64,000 bases of DNA, taken from assembly GCA_910577945.1 (NCBI GenBank), contig CAJTNI010000009.1:1-64000 (forward strand), written 5' to 3'. This document shows, piece by piece, positions 14,209 through 23,310 of the stretch (position 1 is its first letter; each line of letters opens with the position of its first letter). A program made the position numbers and the translations under genes. The stretch is from an uncultured Christensenella sp. (GTDB lineage Bacteria; Bacillota; Clostridia; Christensenellales; Pumilibacteraceae). A model generated the notes under the pieces. It did not search any database. It was not told where the DNA came from and saw nothing but the letters and a program-made list of their open reading frames with translations.

Positions 14209-14864
14209 CGGAAAAAGCTTTTACTGCGGAAAATTTCTTGTTCGACCTCGACGGCACGCTTACCGAGCCGTTCGACGGGATAACGAACGCGGTTGTATAC
14301 GCGCTCGAACGGTTCGGGATAAGCGTGGAGGATAGGCGCGCGCTGTCGGTGTTTATCGGTCCGCCGCTGTTCGAATCGTTTTCTGCATATTACGGGCTGA
14401 GCGACGACGACGCGGTGCGCGCCGTGTCGTATTACCGCGAATATTATTCGGAAAAGGGCATATTCCAAAACACGCTGTACGACGGAATCGTGCCGCTTTT
14501 GCGTACGCTGCGCGCGCGCGGAAAAAAGCTGTTTGTGGCGACGTCCAAGCCCGAGACGTTTTCGGTGCGGATAATCGAGCATTACGGGCTTGCCGAATAT
14601 TTCGAGTTTACGGCGGGCGCGTCGCTCGACAAGTCGCGCATAGAAAAGGCGGACGTAATCGAGTACGCGCTGCGGCGCGGCGCTATCGACGCGAAAAAAT
14701 CGGTGATGATAGGCGACCGCAAGCACGATATACTCGGCGCGAAAACGCACGGGCTCAAAAGCGTGGGCGTGCTGTACGGGTACGGCGATAAAGCGGAATT
14801 GACGGCGGCGGGCGCGGACTTTATCGTCGAAAAGCCGTCCGATATCGCGCTGTTGCCGCTGTAA
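14205..14864 (+). CDS. HAD-family hydrolase (phosphoglycolate phosphatase-like)
   Basis: 219 residues with the HAD motifs in order: motif I FDLDGTLTEP at about residue 13 (nucleophile aspartate), an alpha-helical cap, motif II VATSKPE near 109, motif III lysine near 160-165 (KKSVMIGDRKHDI), and motif IV acidic residues within MIGDRKHDILGAK. The sequence resembles the Gph/PpaX branch of small-molecule phosphatases. ATGA overlap with the flavin protein gene means they are translationally coupled. The substrate cannot be told. Confidence 0.9.
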   Translation: MTEKAFTAENFLFDLDGTLTEPFDGITNAVVYALERFGISVEDRRALSVFIGPPLFESFSAYYGLSDDDAVRAVSYYREYYSEKGIFQNTLYDGIVPLLRTLRARGKKLFVATSKPETFSVRIIEHYGLAEYFEFTAGASLDKSRIEKADVIEYALRRGAIDAKKSVMIGDRKHDILGAKTHGLKSVGVLYGYGDKAELTAAGADFIVEKPSDIALLPL

Positions 14865-14883
14865 TATAAATCGTTCGTCAAGC

Positions 14884-14911
14884 AAAAACGGCGCGGTTCG
14901 CGCCGTTTTTA
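14884..14911. terminator. Bidirectional terminator between HAD and birA genes
   Basis: AAAAACGGCGCG and CGCGCCGTTTTT form a 12-bp perfect stem with a very short GTT loop, with T residues on both sides; the flanking genes converge. Confidence 0.88.
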
Positions 14912-14922
14912 ATATCGAGATA

Positions 14923-15645
14923 CTATTCGTCGGGGATTTCCGAGGCTTCGCGCACAATGGAAACCTCGCCCGAGTCCACGGCGACGGTTGCCGTGCCTAT
15001 GCGCACGATGAGCGAGCCGTCCGCGCCCACCGATTCGGCAAAGCCGCGCACCTCCGCGCCGTTATGCGTAAAGCTTATGTTCTTGCCGACGGTCGCGCAG
15101 ACCGCGTTGTAGCGCCTGTAATCGAAGGTCGCGAGCGTGGCGGTGCGCATGCGCTTAATCAAGCCCGTGACGAACGCCGTTACGCGCGTTTCGGGCGCGT
15201 TTAGCGAGGTTGCGTCGGGCAAGCCCGCTTTGACGAATCGGGCGGGGTCGGTGGCGTAGTTTACGCCTATGCCGATGAGGTATTCGCCGCGGCGCGGGCA
15301 CTTGCACAAAATCCCCGCCGTTTTTTTGCCGTCGAGCATTACGTCGTTTACCCATTTAAGCCGCGTTTCCAAGCCCAAAACCGACTTAATCGTGTCGTAT
15401 GCGGCAAGCCCGATAGCGGGGGTGAGCGTGTGCGCGTCGATATGTAAGCCGAGCGCGCGCATCACTATGTACACGCCGCCCTCGGGCGAAAAAAACTTGT
15501 GGTCGCCGCGTCCCGCGCCGTGTTCCTGACTTAACGCCACAATAACGTCGTTGTTGCCGATTTCGTCGAAGGTGGACGAACAACGCTCGCGCACGGAGAC
15601 TTTGAGTCCCGTAAATTCGCGTATGAATTTTTCGTTTATTACCAT
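14923..15645 (-). CDS. birA: Biotin--[acetyl-CoA-carboxylase] ligase, single-domain type
   Basis: 240 residues. It makes biotinyl-AMP and transfers biotin to carrier lysines of carboxylases. Motifs: SQEHGAGRGDHKFFSPEGG (the biotinyl-AMP loop, near residue 39), RLKWVNDVMLDGKKTAGILC (near 95) and IGIGVNYA (near 125), then the small C-terminal SH3-like domain. There is no N-terminal helix-turn-helix, so it should not act as a repressor. In the loop, GRGDHKF differs slightly from the usual GRGRxGR. The ATG lies 6 bp after a -10 box, giving a predicted leaderless mRNA. Confidence 0.93.
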   Translation of the reverse strand: MVINEKFIREFTGLKVSVRERCSSTFDEIGNNDVIVALSQEHGAGRGDHKFFSPEGGVYIVMRALGLHIDAHTLTPAIGLAAYDTIKSVLGLETRLKWVNDVMLDGKKTAGILCKCPRRGEYLIGIGVNYATDPARFVKAGLPDATSLNAPETRVTAFVTGLIKRMRTATLATFDYRRYNAVCATVGKNISFTHNGAEVRGFAESVGADGSLIVRIGTATVAVDSGEVSIVREASEIPDE

Positions 15646-15651
15646 AATTAT

Positions 15652-15680
15652 ATTTTACTATATTCCTACGTGAAAATCAA
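15652..15680 (-). promoter_or_regulatory. Promoter of birA, predicted leaderless start
   Basis: On the minus strand TTGATT, 17 bp, TAAAAT, then 6 bp (ATAATT) and the ATG at 15645-15643. Confidence 0.78.
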
Positions 15681-15733
15681 GCGAAAAATTTAATTTTCGC
15701 GCGCTATACGCCGCGTTTTCGGTTGTAATCGCT

Positions 15734-15762
15734 TTGCTTTGCGCGCTTTGTTGTGATATAAT
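15734..15762 (+). promoter_or_regulatory. Promoter of the apbE operon, predicted leaderless or near-leaderless
   Basis: TTGCTT (15734-15739), 17 bp, TATAAT (15757-15762) with TG one base before it; the ATG follows after 8 bp. No ribosome site is present. Confidence 0.72.
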
Positions 15763-15770
15763 CGTAGCAT

Positions 15771-16919
15771 ATGAAAAAACGCGTTTATGCATGTTTCGCC
15801 GCGCTTGCGGCGGTTATAGTCGGCGCGAGCGGCTGCTCGGCGGTCGGATACACGGTATACCGCCCGACGTTCGCGTTTTCGGACGATATTTTGTTTTCCG
15901 CGCGCATGCTCGGCGGGCGCGTCGATTACGCCTACGAGCGCATGTGCGAGATAATATCGGACGTAGACGGAGCGGTATCGCTCACGCGCGCCGACAGCGA
16001 CTTATCGCGCCTTAACGCCGCCGCCGCGGGCGAGCGGGTCGAGGTGAGCGAGTACGCGTACGAGCTGTTTTGCCTGTCGCGCGATTACTACGAGCTTACC
16101 GACGGCGCGTTCAACTGCGCCGCGTCGCCGCTCTGCGAGCTGTGGCATACTGACGCGGCAAGCCTTGCGGAAATGGAGCGCAAGGCGGACGGCGAGCGCG
16201 TTTACGGCAGCTTGCCGACGGCAGAGGAGGTCGCAAGCACGCTCGCGTACTGCAATCCCGAATCGGTAGCTGCGGAGGAGGCGGACGGCAAACGGTATCT
16301 GACCAAGTCGGACGCGCGCACCGCGCTCGATTTCGGCGGCATAGCCAAGGGATACGCGATAGATAAGTGCGTCGAGGTTTTGGACGAATACGGCGTGTCG
16401 TCGGCTTTGCTCGATATCGCGGGCAATCTTTATGCGTACGGCGACTACGCGTTGAATACGGACGGGCTGTGGAATATAGGCATAACCGCGCCACGCCCGA
16501 GGGTCGCGCCCACGCGCGGCTTGCTGTGCGCGCTGTCGCTGTCTGGCGGCGAGTCGGCGGTTACGAGCGGCGACTACATGCGCTATTACGTTTGCGAAAG
16601 CGGCGACGCGCCCGTGTACGTCACGCATATCACGGGGCGCGACGGCGTGCCGATAGGCGTAGTCGCGGACGGCGAAGGGTGGAAGAACGGCGAGGAATTC
16701 GTCGTGTCGGCGACGGTTTTGGGCGAAAGCAGCGCAATGTGCGACGCGCTGTCTACGGCGGTGTGCGTACTCGGGTACGAGGACGGCGCTGCGCTTTTGC
16801 AAAAGGTCGGGTATAAAGGGTTGATTTTTACCGAGAAAAGGTATACAATAATCGGTAACGTACCGCTGTACAAGCCCGACGAGTACGACGGGCACAAGGC
16901 GTACGAATATGAACCTTGA
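15771..16919 (+). CDS. apbE: FAD:protein FMN transferase (ApbE), lipoprotein
   Basis: 382 residues. It cleaves FAD and attaches FMN to a threonine of target proteins outside the membrane, such as RnfG and RnfD. The N-terminus MKKRVYACFAALAAVIVGASGC is a lipoprotein signal with cysteine 22 as the lipidation site. The ApbE fold shows FSARMLGGRVDYAYE, ALDFGGIAKGYAID (about residue 183), SALLDIAGNLYAYG and AVTSGDYMRYY (about residue 262, FAD/Mg binding). It heads an operon with a NusG-II protein and a Gx transporter, a set seen beside Rnf-type electron-transfer systems. An rnf operon lies 24 kb downstream. Confidence 0.94.
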   Translation: MKKRVYACFAALAAVIVGASGCSAVGYTVYRPTFAFSDDILFSARMLGGRVDYAYERMCEIISDVDGAVSLTRADSDLSRLNAAAAGERVEVSEYAYELFCLSRDYYELTDGAFNCAASPLCELWHTDAASLAEMERKADGERVYGSLPTAEEVASTLAYCNPESVAAEEADGKRYLTKSDARTALDFGGIAKGYAIDKCVEVLDEYGVSSALLDIAGNLYAYGDYALNTDGLWNIGITAPRPRVAPTRGLLCALSLSGGESAVTSGDYMRYYVCESGDAPVYVTHITGRDGVPIGVVADGEGWKNGEEFVVSATVLGESSAMCDALSTAVCVLGYEDGAALLQKVGYKGLIFTEKRYTIIGNVPLYKPDEYDGHKAYEYEP

Positions 16920-16967
16920 CAGCGAAAAACCCGTGCGCACGGAACGCGCGCGGCGCGGTGCGGCGCT

Positions 16968-17348
16968 ATGAACCTCGAACGCATAGCCAAGGTAAAGCGC
17001 TCCAAGCCGTTCACGGTGCTCGACGCAATCGTCGCGGCAATCTTGGTCGCGGCGACGGTTGCGGCGTGCGTACTCATATTTCGCAAGCCCGCAATGCGTT
17101 TGGAGATTTCGGACGGCGGCGCGCTGACCGTAATCGAACTGGACGGCGCGGCGCAAGTCGTGGCTTTGGAGCACTTGACGGTGCGCATAGAGGACGGCAA
17201 GGTGTGGGTTACGGACGCGGATTGTCCCGATAAGCTGTGCGAGCATGCGGGCGCGATAAGCCGCGCGGGACAGCAAATCGTGTGCTTGCCCAACGCAATC
17301 GTCATTACGCTTACGGGCGACGGCGGGCTGCACGGGGTGCTGGGATGA
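16968..17348 (+). CDS. NusG domain II-containing membrane protein
   Basis: 126 residues. One N-terminal transmembrane helix (about residues 21-42) precedes a beta-rich extracytoplasmic NusG-II domain with the conserved CPDKLCEHAG and GQQIVCLPNAIVI segments. The paired cysteines are typical of this family. Its function is unknown; it co-occurs with ApbE and Gx transporters and may take part in extracytoplasmic flavin or redox chemistry. It overlaps the next gene by ATGA. Confidence 0.86.
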   Translation: MNLERIAKVKRSKPFTVLDAIVAAILVAATVAACVLIFRKPAMRLEISDGGALTVIELDGAAQVVALEHLTVRIEDGKVWVTDADCPDKLCEHAGAISRAGQQIVCLPNAIVITLTGDGGLHGVLG

Positions 17349-17905
17349 AAAACTTGACCGTAAAATCGGAGCGCGGCGGCGCGTTCGATACGCGTCGGGT
17401 GACTACGCTCGCGCTGCTCGTTTGCGTCGCGCTTATTGCGGGGCTGGTGGAAAACGCGTTCCCGCCGCTCATGCCGCTCGCGCCGGTGGCAAAGCTCGGG
17501 CTGGGCAATATCGCGCCGTTGTTGGCGTTGATTATGCTTAGCGTTGGCGACGCGTACCTCGTAATGTTCGTCAAGTGTCTGCTCGGCGCGCTTGCCTCGG
17601 GCGGCGTAACGGGACTTATGTATTCCGTGCCGTCGGGCGTGCTCGCGCTCACGGTCGAGGTGCTGTTGTTTTTGCTGGCGTTCGACAAGATGTCGGTGGC
17701 GATGATAAGCCTAATCGGCGCGGTTGCGTTTAACGCCGCGCAGCTGGGCGTGGCGACGGCGGTTACGGGCGTGAGCATGCTGCCGCTGTTGCCGCTCATG
17801 ATGACCGCGGGACTGCTCGCGGGCGCGTTTACGGGGCTTTTGGCGTACACGCTCATAAAACAAACGCCGTACTCGGCGTTCAGAGGTAAAAACGGATATA
17901 AATAA
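17345..17905 (+). CDS. Gx transporter family membrane protein
   Basis: 186 residues with five or six transmembrane helices. KLGLGNIAPLLALIML and FVKCLLGALASGGVTGLMYS are the glycine-rich segments that give the family its name; older databases call it heptaprenyl diphosphate synthase component I. It resembles the substrate-binding (S) components of ECF-type transporters. The position directly after ApbE and NusG-II suggests a flavin-related or redox-cofactor substrate, which is inference. Start ATG overlaps the previous stop; the next gene starts at the base after its stop. Confidence 0.85.
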   Translation: MKNLTVKSERGGAFDTRRVTTLALLVCVALIAGLVENAFPPLMPLAPVAKLGLGNIAPLLALIMLSVGDAYLVMFVKCLLGALASGGVTGLMYSVPSGVLALTVEVLLFLLAFDKMSVAMISLIGAVAFNAAQLGVATAVTGVSMLPLLPLMMTAGLLAGAFTGLLAYTLIKQTPYSAFRGKNGYK

Positions 17906-19099
17906 ATGTACAGGTTCAGCGACAGACTAAAAGACCTAAACGGCACGGCGACGCGCGAGATTTTAAAGCTTACGAGCCGTCCCGATATTATTTCGTTTGC
18001 GGGCGGCATGCCTGCGAGCGAGTGCTTGCCGCGCGCCGAGATTGCCGATATAACCGCCGCGCTTTTGAGCGGCGACGGCGCAACGGCGATATTGCAGTAC
18101 GGCAAGACCGAGGGCTACGCGCCGTTTGTCGAGCAAGCCGCCGAGTATTTGCTGCGGCTCGGCATTCGCGTTGCCGACGACGGCATACAGGTATTGAGCG
18201 GCGGGCAGCAGGGGCTTGACCTCATGTGCAAGGCGTTTTTAAACAAGGGCGACACGGTGCTCGTGGAAAACCCGACGTACCTTGCGTTTTTGCAAATCGC
18301 AAAGACCTACGAGGCGAATATAGTAGGCGTGGATGCGGACGGCGACGGGCTCGTCTTGTACGACCTCGAAAGCAAGCTTAAAAGGTACGCGCCCAAGCTG
18401 TTGTACGTAGTGCCCACTTTTTCCAACCCCACGGGCAAAACGTATTGTGCGGAAAACCGCAGGGCAATCGTCGAGCTGTGCGAGCGCTACGGCACGGTCA
18501 TTATCGAGGACGACCCGTACAGCCGCTTGCGCTACGACGGCGCGGACGTGCCGCCGTTAAAGACCTTCGACAGGAACGGCACGGTCGTGTTTGTGACCAG
18601 CTTTTCCAAGACGGTCGCGCCGAGCTTGCGCGCCGCGGTGGCTGCGGGTCCGCCCGAGGCGATACGCAAGCTGTCCATAGGCAAGCAGGGCGCGGACGTG
18701 CAAAGCCCCGCGCTGTGCCAAGCGATAGTCGCCGAGTATTTGCGGCGCGGATATTTTTACCCGACGCTCGCAAAAAACCTCGCCGTGTACAAGACCCGAC
18801 GCGACGCAATGCTCGCCGCGCTCGACAAGTTCATGCCCGACGGCGTAACGTATACGCGCCCCGACGGCGGTTTGTTTATCTGGGCGACGCTGCCGCACGG
18901 TATCGACGCGGCGGCAATGCTGCCCGAGGCGATAGCGAACAACGTGGCGTATATAAGCGGCAGGGAGTTTTTCGCCGACGGCGGCGGCGCGAACACAGTA
19001 AGACTTAACTTTTCAAGCTCCGACGAGGCGCGCATAGACGAAGGTATCGCGACGCTCGCGGAAATAATCAAACGTAAAACAGGAGAACGACGCAAATGA
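17906..19099 (+). CDS. PLP-dependent aminotransferase (class I, 2-aminoadipate/MocR-like catalytic domain)
   Basis: 397 residues. A fold-type I aminotransferase without a helix-turn-helix. N-terminal IISFAGGMPASECLP and QYGKTEGY bind substrate, VLSGGQQGLDLMCKAFLNKGD is the PLP phosphate region, VVPTFSNPTGKTY and IIEDDPYSRLRY are the cofactor aspartate/tyrosine motifs, and SFSKTVAPSLR holds the PLP lysine (about residue 233). The C-terminus has NTVRLNFSS. Relatives act on 2-aminoadipate, aromatic or branched-chain amino acids. It overlaps tyrS by ATGA, and the aromatic context makes aromatic amino acids one option. Confidence 0.9.
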   Translation: MYRFSDRLKDLNGTATREILKLTSRPDIISFAGGMPASECLPRAEIADITAALLSGDGATAILQYGKTEGYAPFVEQAAEYLLRLGIRVADDGIQVLSGGQQGLDLMCKAFLNKGDTVLVENPTYLAFLQIAKTYEANIVGVDADGDGLVLYDLESKLKRYAPKLLYVVPTFSNPTGKTYCAENRRAIVELCERYGTVIIEDDPYSRLRYDGADVPPLKTFDRNGTVVFVTSFSKTVAPSLRAAVAAGPPEAIRKLSIGKQGADVQSPALCQAIVAEYLRRGYFYPTLAKNLAVYKTRRDAMLAALDKFMPDGVTYTRPDGGLFIWATLPHGIDAAAMLPEAIANNVAYISGREFFADGGGANTVRLNFSSSDEARIDEGIATLAEIIKRKTGERRK

Positions 19100-20307
19100 A
19101 ACAAAACGTATTCGACACGCTGGAAAGCAGGGGCTTTATCAAGCAAACGGTATTCAAGGACGATTTGTACGCGCTCTTGGGCTCGCAGTCGGTCACGTTT
19201 TATTGCGGGTTCGACCCGACGGCGGACAGCCTGCACATAGGGCATTTTATTCCGCTTATGGCGGCGTCGATAATGCAAAAGGCGGGGCACAAGCCCATTT
19301 TGCTCGTCGGCGGCGGCACGGCGATGGTCGGCGACCCGTCCAACCGCAACGACATGCGTCAAATGATGACCATGGAAACGATAGCCGAGAACGTCGCAAA
19401 AATCAAGTCGCAGCTCGCGCGGTTCGTAAGCTTCGAGGGCGAAAACGCCGCACAGATAGTCAACAACGCCGATTGGCTTTGCAAGCTCAATTATATCGAC
19501 TTTTTGCGCGATTACGGCGCGTATCTCTCCGTCAACAAAATGCTCACGGCGGATTGCTTCCGCACGCGGCTGGAAAAGGGGCTCAGCTTTTTGGAGTTCA
19601 ATTACATGCCCATGCAAGCGTACGACTTTTTGCGGCTTTTCGAGGATTACGGCTGCGCGCTGGAAATCGGCGGCAACGACCAATGGAGCAACATTCTCGC
19701 GGGCGCGGATTTTATACGCCGCGTAGCGCGAAAGGACGCGTACGCGCTTACCTGCACGCTTTTGGAGACGAAAGACGGCAAGAAAATGGGCAAGACGCAA
19801 AAGGGCGCGCTGTGGCTGGACGCCGACAAGACCACGCCGTACGAAATGTATCAATATTTCCGCAACGTGGACGACGAGGAGGTGGAAAACTGCTTAAAGC
19901 TTTTGACCTACGTCGAGCTCGACGAAATCGCGGCGCTGTGCGCGCACCGCGACGAGCATATCAACGAGGCTAAAAAGCGGCTTGCGTACGAGGTTACAAA
20001 GCTTATCCACGGCGCGGCTGCGGCAGACGACGCCGCGTCCAAGGCGCAGGCGGCGTTCGAGGGCGGCGCGGCGGAAATGCCCACTGCGAGCGTCGCGGCA
20101 AGCGGCGATACCGCCGTAATCGACGTAATGGTTGCTGTCAAGGTGTGCGCGTCCAAGAGCGAGGCGCGGCGGCTCATAGAGGGCGGCGGCGTGCGTATCG
20201 ACGACAAAAAGGTGGAAAGCGTATACTCCAAGATTTCCGACTTTACGGCGGCGCACGAGTTCGTGCTGTGCAAGGGCAAAAAGACGCGGCTCAAAGTGAC
20301 TTTTTAA
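19096..20307 (+). CDS. tyrS: Tyrosyl-tRNA synthetase
   Basis: 403 residues, normal for the bacterial TyrS of Gram-positive type. It charges tRNA-Tyr, whose gene is at 4415. The class I signatures are visible: CGFDPTADSLHIGHF (HIGH at about residue 44) and KMGKTQKGALWL (KMSKS-like at about 232), with YNFMQAYD-like NYMPMQAYDFLRL in the tyrosine pocket. The C-terminal 70 residues form an S4 RNA-binding domain (KSEARRLIEGGGVRID). No T-box leader precedes it, because it lies inside an operon with overlapping genes. Confidence 0.97.
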   Translation: MKQNVFDTLESRGFIKQTVFKDDLYALLGSQSVTFYCGFDPTADSLHIGHFIPLMAASIMQKAGHKPILLVGGGTAMVGDPSNRNDMRQMMTMETIAENVAKIKSQLARFVSFEGENAAQIVNNADWLCKLNYIDFLRDYGAYLSVNKMLTADCFRTRLEKGLSFLEFNYMPMQAYDFLRLFEDYGCALEIGGNDQWSNILAGADFIRRVARKDAYALTCTLLETKDGKKMGKTQKGALWLDADKTTPYEMYQYFRNVDDEEVENCLKLLTYVELDEIAALCAHRDEHINEAKKRLAYEVTKLIHGAAAADDAASKAQAAFEGGAAEMPTASVAASGDTAVIDVMVAVKVCASKSEARRLIEGGGVRIDDKKVESVYSKISDFTAAHEFVLCKGKKTRLKVTF

Positions 20308-20930
20308 TGTTTTTGAGCGTTAATCCCGCAGAGCGCGAGCTCGAAATCAAGCGTTCGCGGTTTATAGCGAGCGCGTATACGATAGCGAGCCGCGACGACG
20401 TAAAGCGCATAATCGCCGAGCTGTGGAAAGCGCACGGCGAGGCGCGGCACATCTGCTACGGCTTCATAGCCGACGAGACGGGCGACGATTTCGGTTACGA
20501 CGACGACGGCGAGCCAAACGGCACTGCGGGCAAGCCGATATACTCGGCGATAAGCGCGGCGGGCGCGCGGCGCACGCTGATAGCGGTCGTCAGGTATTTC
20601 GGCGGAATCAAGCTGGGCGCGGGCGGGCTTACGCGCGCGTACAGACAGAGCGCGGCGGAGCTTATCGAGCACGCGGGGCTCGTGCGGACGGAGCGATACG
20701 GCGTGTACGATATCGAATGCGACGGCGACGTTTACAAGAAATTGGCGGCGGTGCTGCGCGGCAACGGCTGCGAGACCGAACGCATTATGTACGGCGCGCG
20801 CGTCGGTATTACTGTTCTCGCGCCGCTCGCGGAAAACGATTTTTACGGCTTGCTCGCGCCGCTCGGTATCGTGCCGAGCAAGACGGGCGAGCGACTGATT
20901 GCGTTAAAGGACGGAAACGACAATGATTGA
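20307..20930 (+). CDS. YigZ/IMPACT-family protein
   Basis: 207 residues. The N-terminal UPF0029/Impact domain is clear: KRSRFIASAYTIASRDDVK, ARHICYGFIADETG, DDGEPNGTAGKPI and VVRYFGGIKLGAGGLTRAYR. A DUF1949-type ferredoxin-like domain follows in the last 70 residues. The family is widespread; the biochemical role is not settled, with ribosome or nucleic-acid binding proposed. The ATG shares its A with the tyrS stop codon (TAATG). Confidence 0.92.
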   Translation: MFLSVNPAERELEIKRSRFIASAYTIASRDDVKRIIAELWKAHGEARHICYGFIADETGDDFGYDDDGEPNGTAGKPIYSAISAAGARRTLIAVVRYFGGIKLGAGGLTRAYRQSAAELIEHAGLVRTERYGVYDIECDGDVYKKLAAVLRGNGCETERIMYGARVGITVLAPLAENDFYGLLAPLGIVPSKTGERLIALKDGNDND

Positions 20931-21984
20931 TATAATCGAATGCGGGCGCTTGAAGCAAAAGCCCGAAAAGGCGGACAGCTTCGGCAAGGTGTTTACCGAT
21001 TACATGTACGTGCGCGAGTATGCGGACGGAAAATGGGGCAATGGCGTAATCAGACCGTTCGACGCGATAGAGCTTTTGCCGTGCTCGTCGGTGTTGCATT
21101 ACGGGCAGGCGGCGTTCGAGGGATTAAAGGCGTATCGCGACGGACGCGGCACGGTAAGGCTGTTCCGCGCGCGCGATAACTTTGCGCGCATGCGCACCTC
21201 GTGCGACAGACTGTGCATTCCGCCCGTGGACGCGGACGAGGCGCTCGACGCGCTTACCGCGCTGGTCGATTTGGAGCGCGATTGGATTCCCGTCGAGCGC
21301 GGCACAAGCCTGTATATACGCCCGTTCGTGTTCGCGTCCGACGAGTCGCTCGGCGTACACGCCGCGCATAACTACAAGTTTATTATAATACTGTCGCCGT
21401 CGGGCGCGTACTATTCGCACGGGTTTGCGCCGGTCGCGCTCAAAGTGGAGCGCGAGTACGTGCGCGCGAGCAAGGGCGGCACGGGCGCGTACAAGGTGGT
21501 CGGCAACTACGCGGCTAGTATAAAGGCGGGCGAGCTCGCCGTGCGCGACGGATACGACCAAGTGCTGTGGCTGGACGGCGGCGAGCGCAAATACGTAGAG
21601 GAAGTCGGGTCTATGAACATATTTTTCGTGCTTGACGGCAAGGTGGTTACGCCCGCGCTCAACGGCACGATACTGCCCGGCATTACGCGCGATTCGTGCA
21701 TAAAGCTGCTCAAAGCCAAGGGAATACCCGTCGAAGAGCGGCGCGTCGATATAGCCGAGGTGCTCGACGGCGCGAAAAGCGGCGCGCTCACCGAGATATT
21801 CGGCACGGGCACCGCCGCCGTGATTTCGCCCGTGGATAGGCTGGGCGACGGCGGCGTCGATTACACGATAGGCGTGCGCGGTAAGGCGGGCGCGATAGCC
21901 GGCATGCTGTTCGATACGCTTACGGGCATACAGACGGGCGTTATCCCCGACGAGTTCGGTTGGGTAGTCAAGGTGGGAAAATAA
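20923..21984 (+). CDS. ilvE: Branched-chain amino acid aminotransferase
   Basis: 353 residues, fold-type IV PLP enzyme. It interconverts Leu, Ile and Val with their 2-oxo acids using glutamate/2-oxoglutarate. Motifs: LHYGQAAFEGLKAYR near residue 50, RPFVFASDESLGVHAA near 123, YKVVGNYAAS with the PLP lysine (about residue 188-192), LWLDGGERKYVEEVGSMNIFF (cofactor glutamate) and LPGITRDS. The length matches the long BCAT form. It overlaps the YigZ gene by 8 bp. Confidence 0.95.
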   Translation: MIDIIECGRLKQKPEKADSFGKVFTDYMYVREYADGKWGNGVIRPFDAIELLPCSSVLHYGQAAFEGLKAYRDGRGTVRLFRARDNFARMRTSCDRLCIPPVDADEALDALTALVDLERDWIPVERGTSLYIRPFVFASDESLGVHAAHNYKFIIILSPSGAYYSHGFAPVALKVEREYVRASKGGTGAYKVVGNYAASIKAGELAVRDGYDQVLWLDGGERKYVEEVGSMNIFFVLDGKVVTPALNGTILPGITRDSCIKLLKAKGIPVEERRVDIAEVLDGAKSGALTEIFGTGTAAVISPVDRLGDGGVDYTIGVRGKAGAIAGMLFDTLTGIQTGVIPDEFGWVVKVGK

Positions 21985-22037
21985 GCGACCCGAAAGCGAT
22001 TGTGCATGGAAGTAAGATTGCGAGGAGTAAGCGAGAT

Positions 22038-23300
22038 ATGAGAAAAGAAACGCAATGTATACACGAGGGGTATTACCCCGAAAACGGGCAGCCGCGCGTC
22101 GCGCCAATCGCCATGAGTACGGCGTTCCGATACGATACTACCGAGCAGGTGGGCGACCTGTTCGACTTAAAGGACGACGGGTATTTCTATACGCGTCTCG
22201 GCAATCCCACGATTGCCGTGCCCGAGGGCAAGCTCGCCGCGCTCGAAGGCGGCGTCGGCGCAATGATGACGGCGTCGGGGCAAAGCGCGTCCATGCTGTC
22301 GGTGCTCACGCTCGCGTCGGCGGGCGACAGCATAGTATCGTCGGCGGCGATATACGGCGGCACGTTCAACCTGTTCGACGTTACGCTGCGTCGGTTGGGC
22401 ATAGATTTTATATTCGCGGATTTCCGCAATTTCGACGAGGTGGAGCGCGCGATTAAGCCCAATACCAAGGCGCTGTTTTGCGAAACGCTCGCCAATCCCG
22501 CGCTGCAAATAACCGATATCGAAAAAATCGCCGATATCGCGCACCGTCACGGCATTCCGTTAATCATGGATTCCACGTTCGCCACGCCCGTGCTGTGCAG
22601 ACCGTTCGAGTTCGGCGCGGACGTGGTTATTCACAGCTCCACAAAATACCTCGACGGACACGACACGGCGGTCGGCGGGTTTATAGTCGACGGCGGAAAA
22701 TTCGATTTTGCGAACGGCAAGTTCAAGGATTTCACCGAGCCCGACGCCAGCTATCACGGCGTGGCGTACACGCGCGATTTCGGGCGCGCGGCGTATATTA
22801 CCAAGGCGCGCGTGCAGCTCATGCGCGACATGGGCGCGCAGGCGTCGCCGTTCAACGCGTGGCTTACCAACCTGGGCATGGAAACGCTGCATTTGCGCAT
22901 GGAGCGGCACAGCCAAAACGCGTTGACGGTAGCCGAGTATCTAAAAAGCAATAAGCGCGTAAAAGCCGTAAGCTATCCAATGCTTGCGGGCGACCCCGAG
23001 CGCGAGCGTGCCGTAAAGTATCTCGGCGGCAAGGGCAGCGGCGTCATATCGTTCGAGCTGGACAGCCGCGAGCAGTGCGTAAAATTCATGAACGCGTTGA
23101 AGCTCGTGTCGCTGCTCGTGCACGTCGCGGATTTGAGAAGCTGCGCGCTGCACCCCGCGTCGAGCACACACAGACAGCTATCCGACGCGGCGCTCAAAGC
23201 GTCGGGCATATCCCCGTCCTTAATCCGTTTGAGCGTGGGCTTGGAAAACGCCGACGATATTATAGACGATTTGGCGCAGGCGTTCGACGCGGTTAAATAG
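22038..23300 (+). CDS. Cys/Met metabolism PLP enzyme (O-acetylhomoserine sulfhydrylase-like)
   Basis: 420 residues. PLP-dependent fold-type I enzyme of the gamma-elimination/replacement family. Motifs: ETQCIHEGYYPENGQPRVAP at the start, FYTRLGNPTIAVPEGKLAALE, GQSASMLSVLTLASAGD, the cofactor aspartate in PLIMDSTFATPVLCRP, and SSTKYLDGHDTAVGG with the PLP lysine near residue 204. The extended length and WLTNLGMETLHLRMERHS region favour O-acetylhomoserine sulfhydrylase (MetY) over cystathionine synthases, but methionine gamma-lyase cannot be excluded. Start ATG with GAGGAG at 22022-22027. Confidence 0.9.
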   Translation: MRKETQCIHEGYYPENGQPRVAPIAMSTAFRYDTTEQVGDLFDLKDDGYFYTRLGNPTIAVPEGKLAALEGGVGAMMTASGQSASMLSVLTLASAGDSIVSSAAIYGGTFNLFDVTLRRLGIDFIFADFRNFDEVERAIKPNTKALFCETLANPALQITDIEKIADIAHRHGIPLIMDSTFATPVLCRPFEFGADVVIHSSTKYLDGHDTAVGGFIVDGGKFDFANGKFKDFTEPDASYHGVAYTRDFGRAAYITKARVQLMRDMGAQASPFNAWLTNLGMETLHLRMERHSQNALTVAEYLKSNKRVKAVSYPMLAGDPERERAVKYLGGKGSGVISFELDSREQCVKFMNALKLVSLLVHVADLRSCALHPASSTHRQLSDAALKASGISPSLIRLSVGLENADDIIDDLAQAFDAVK

Positions 23301-23310
23301 TAGTAGGACC

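Noticed and set aside
16002..17333. 443-codon open frame on the minus strand
   Set aside because: Antisense to apbE and the NusG-II gene; low-complexity arginine-rich translation.
18445..19008. Arginine-rich plus-strand frames in the aminotransferase/tyrS region
   Set aside because: They are out-of-frame shadows of genes with intact PLP and HIGH/KMSKS motifs.
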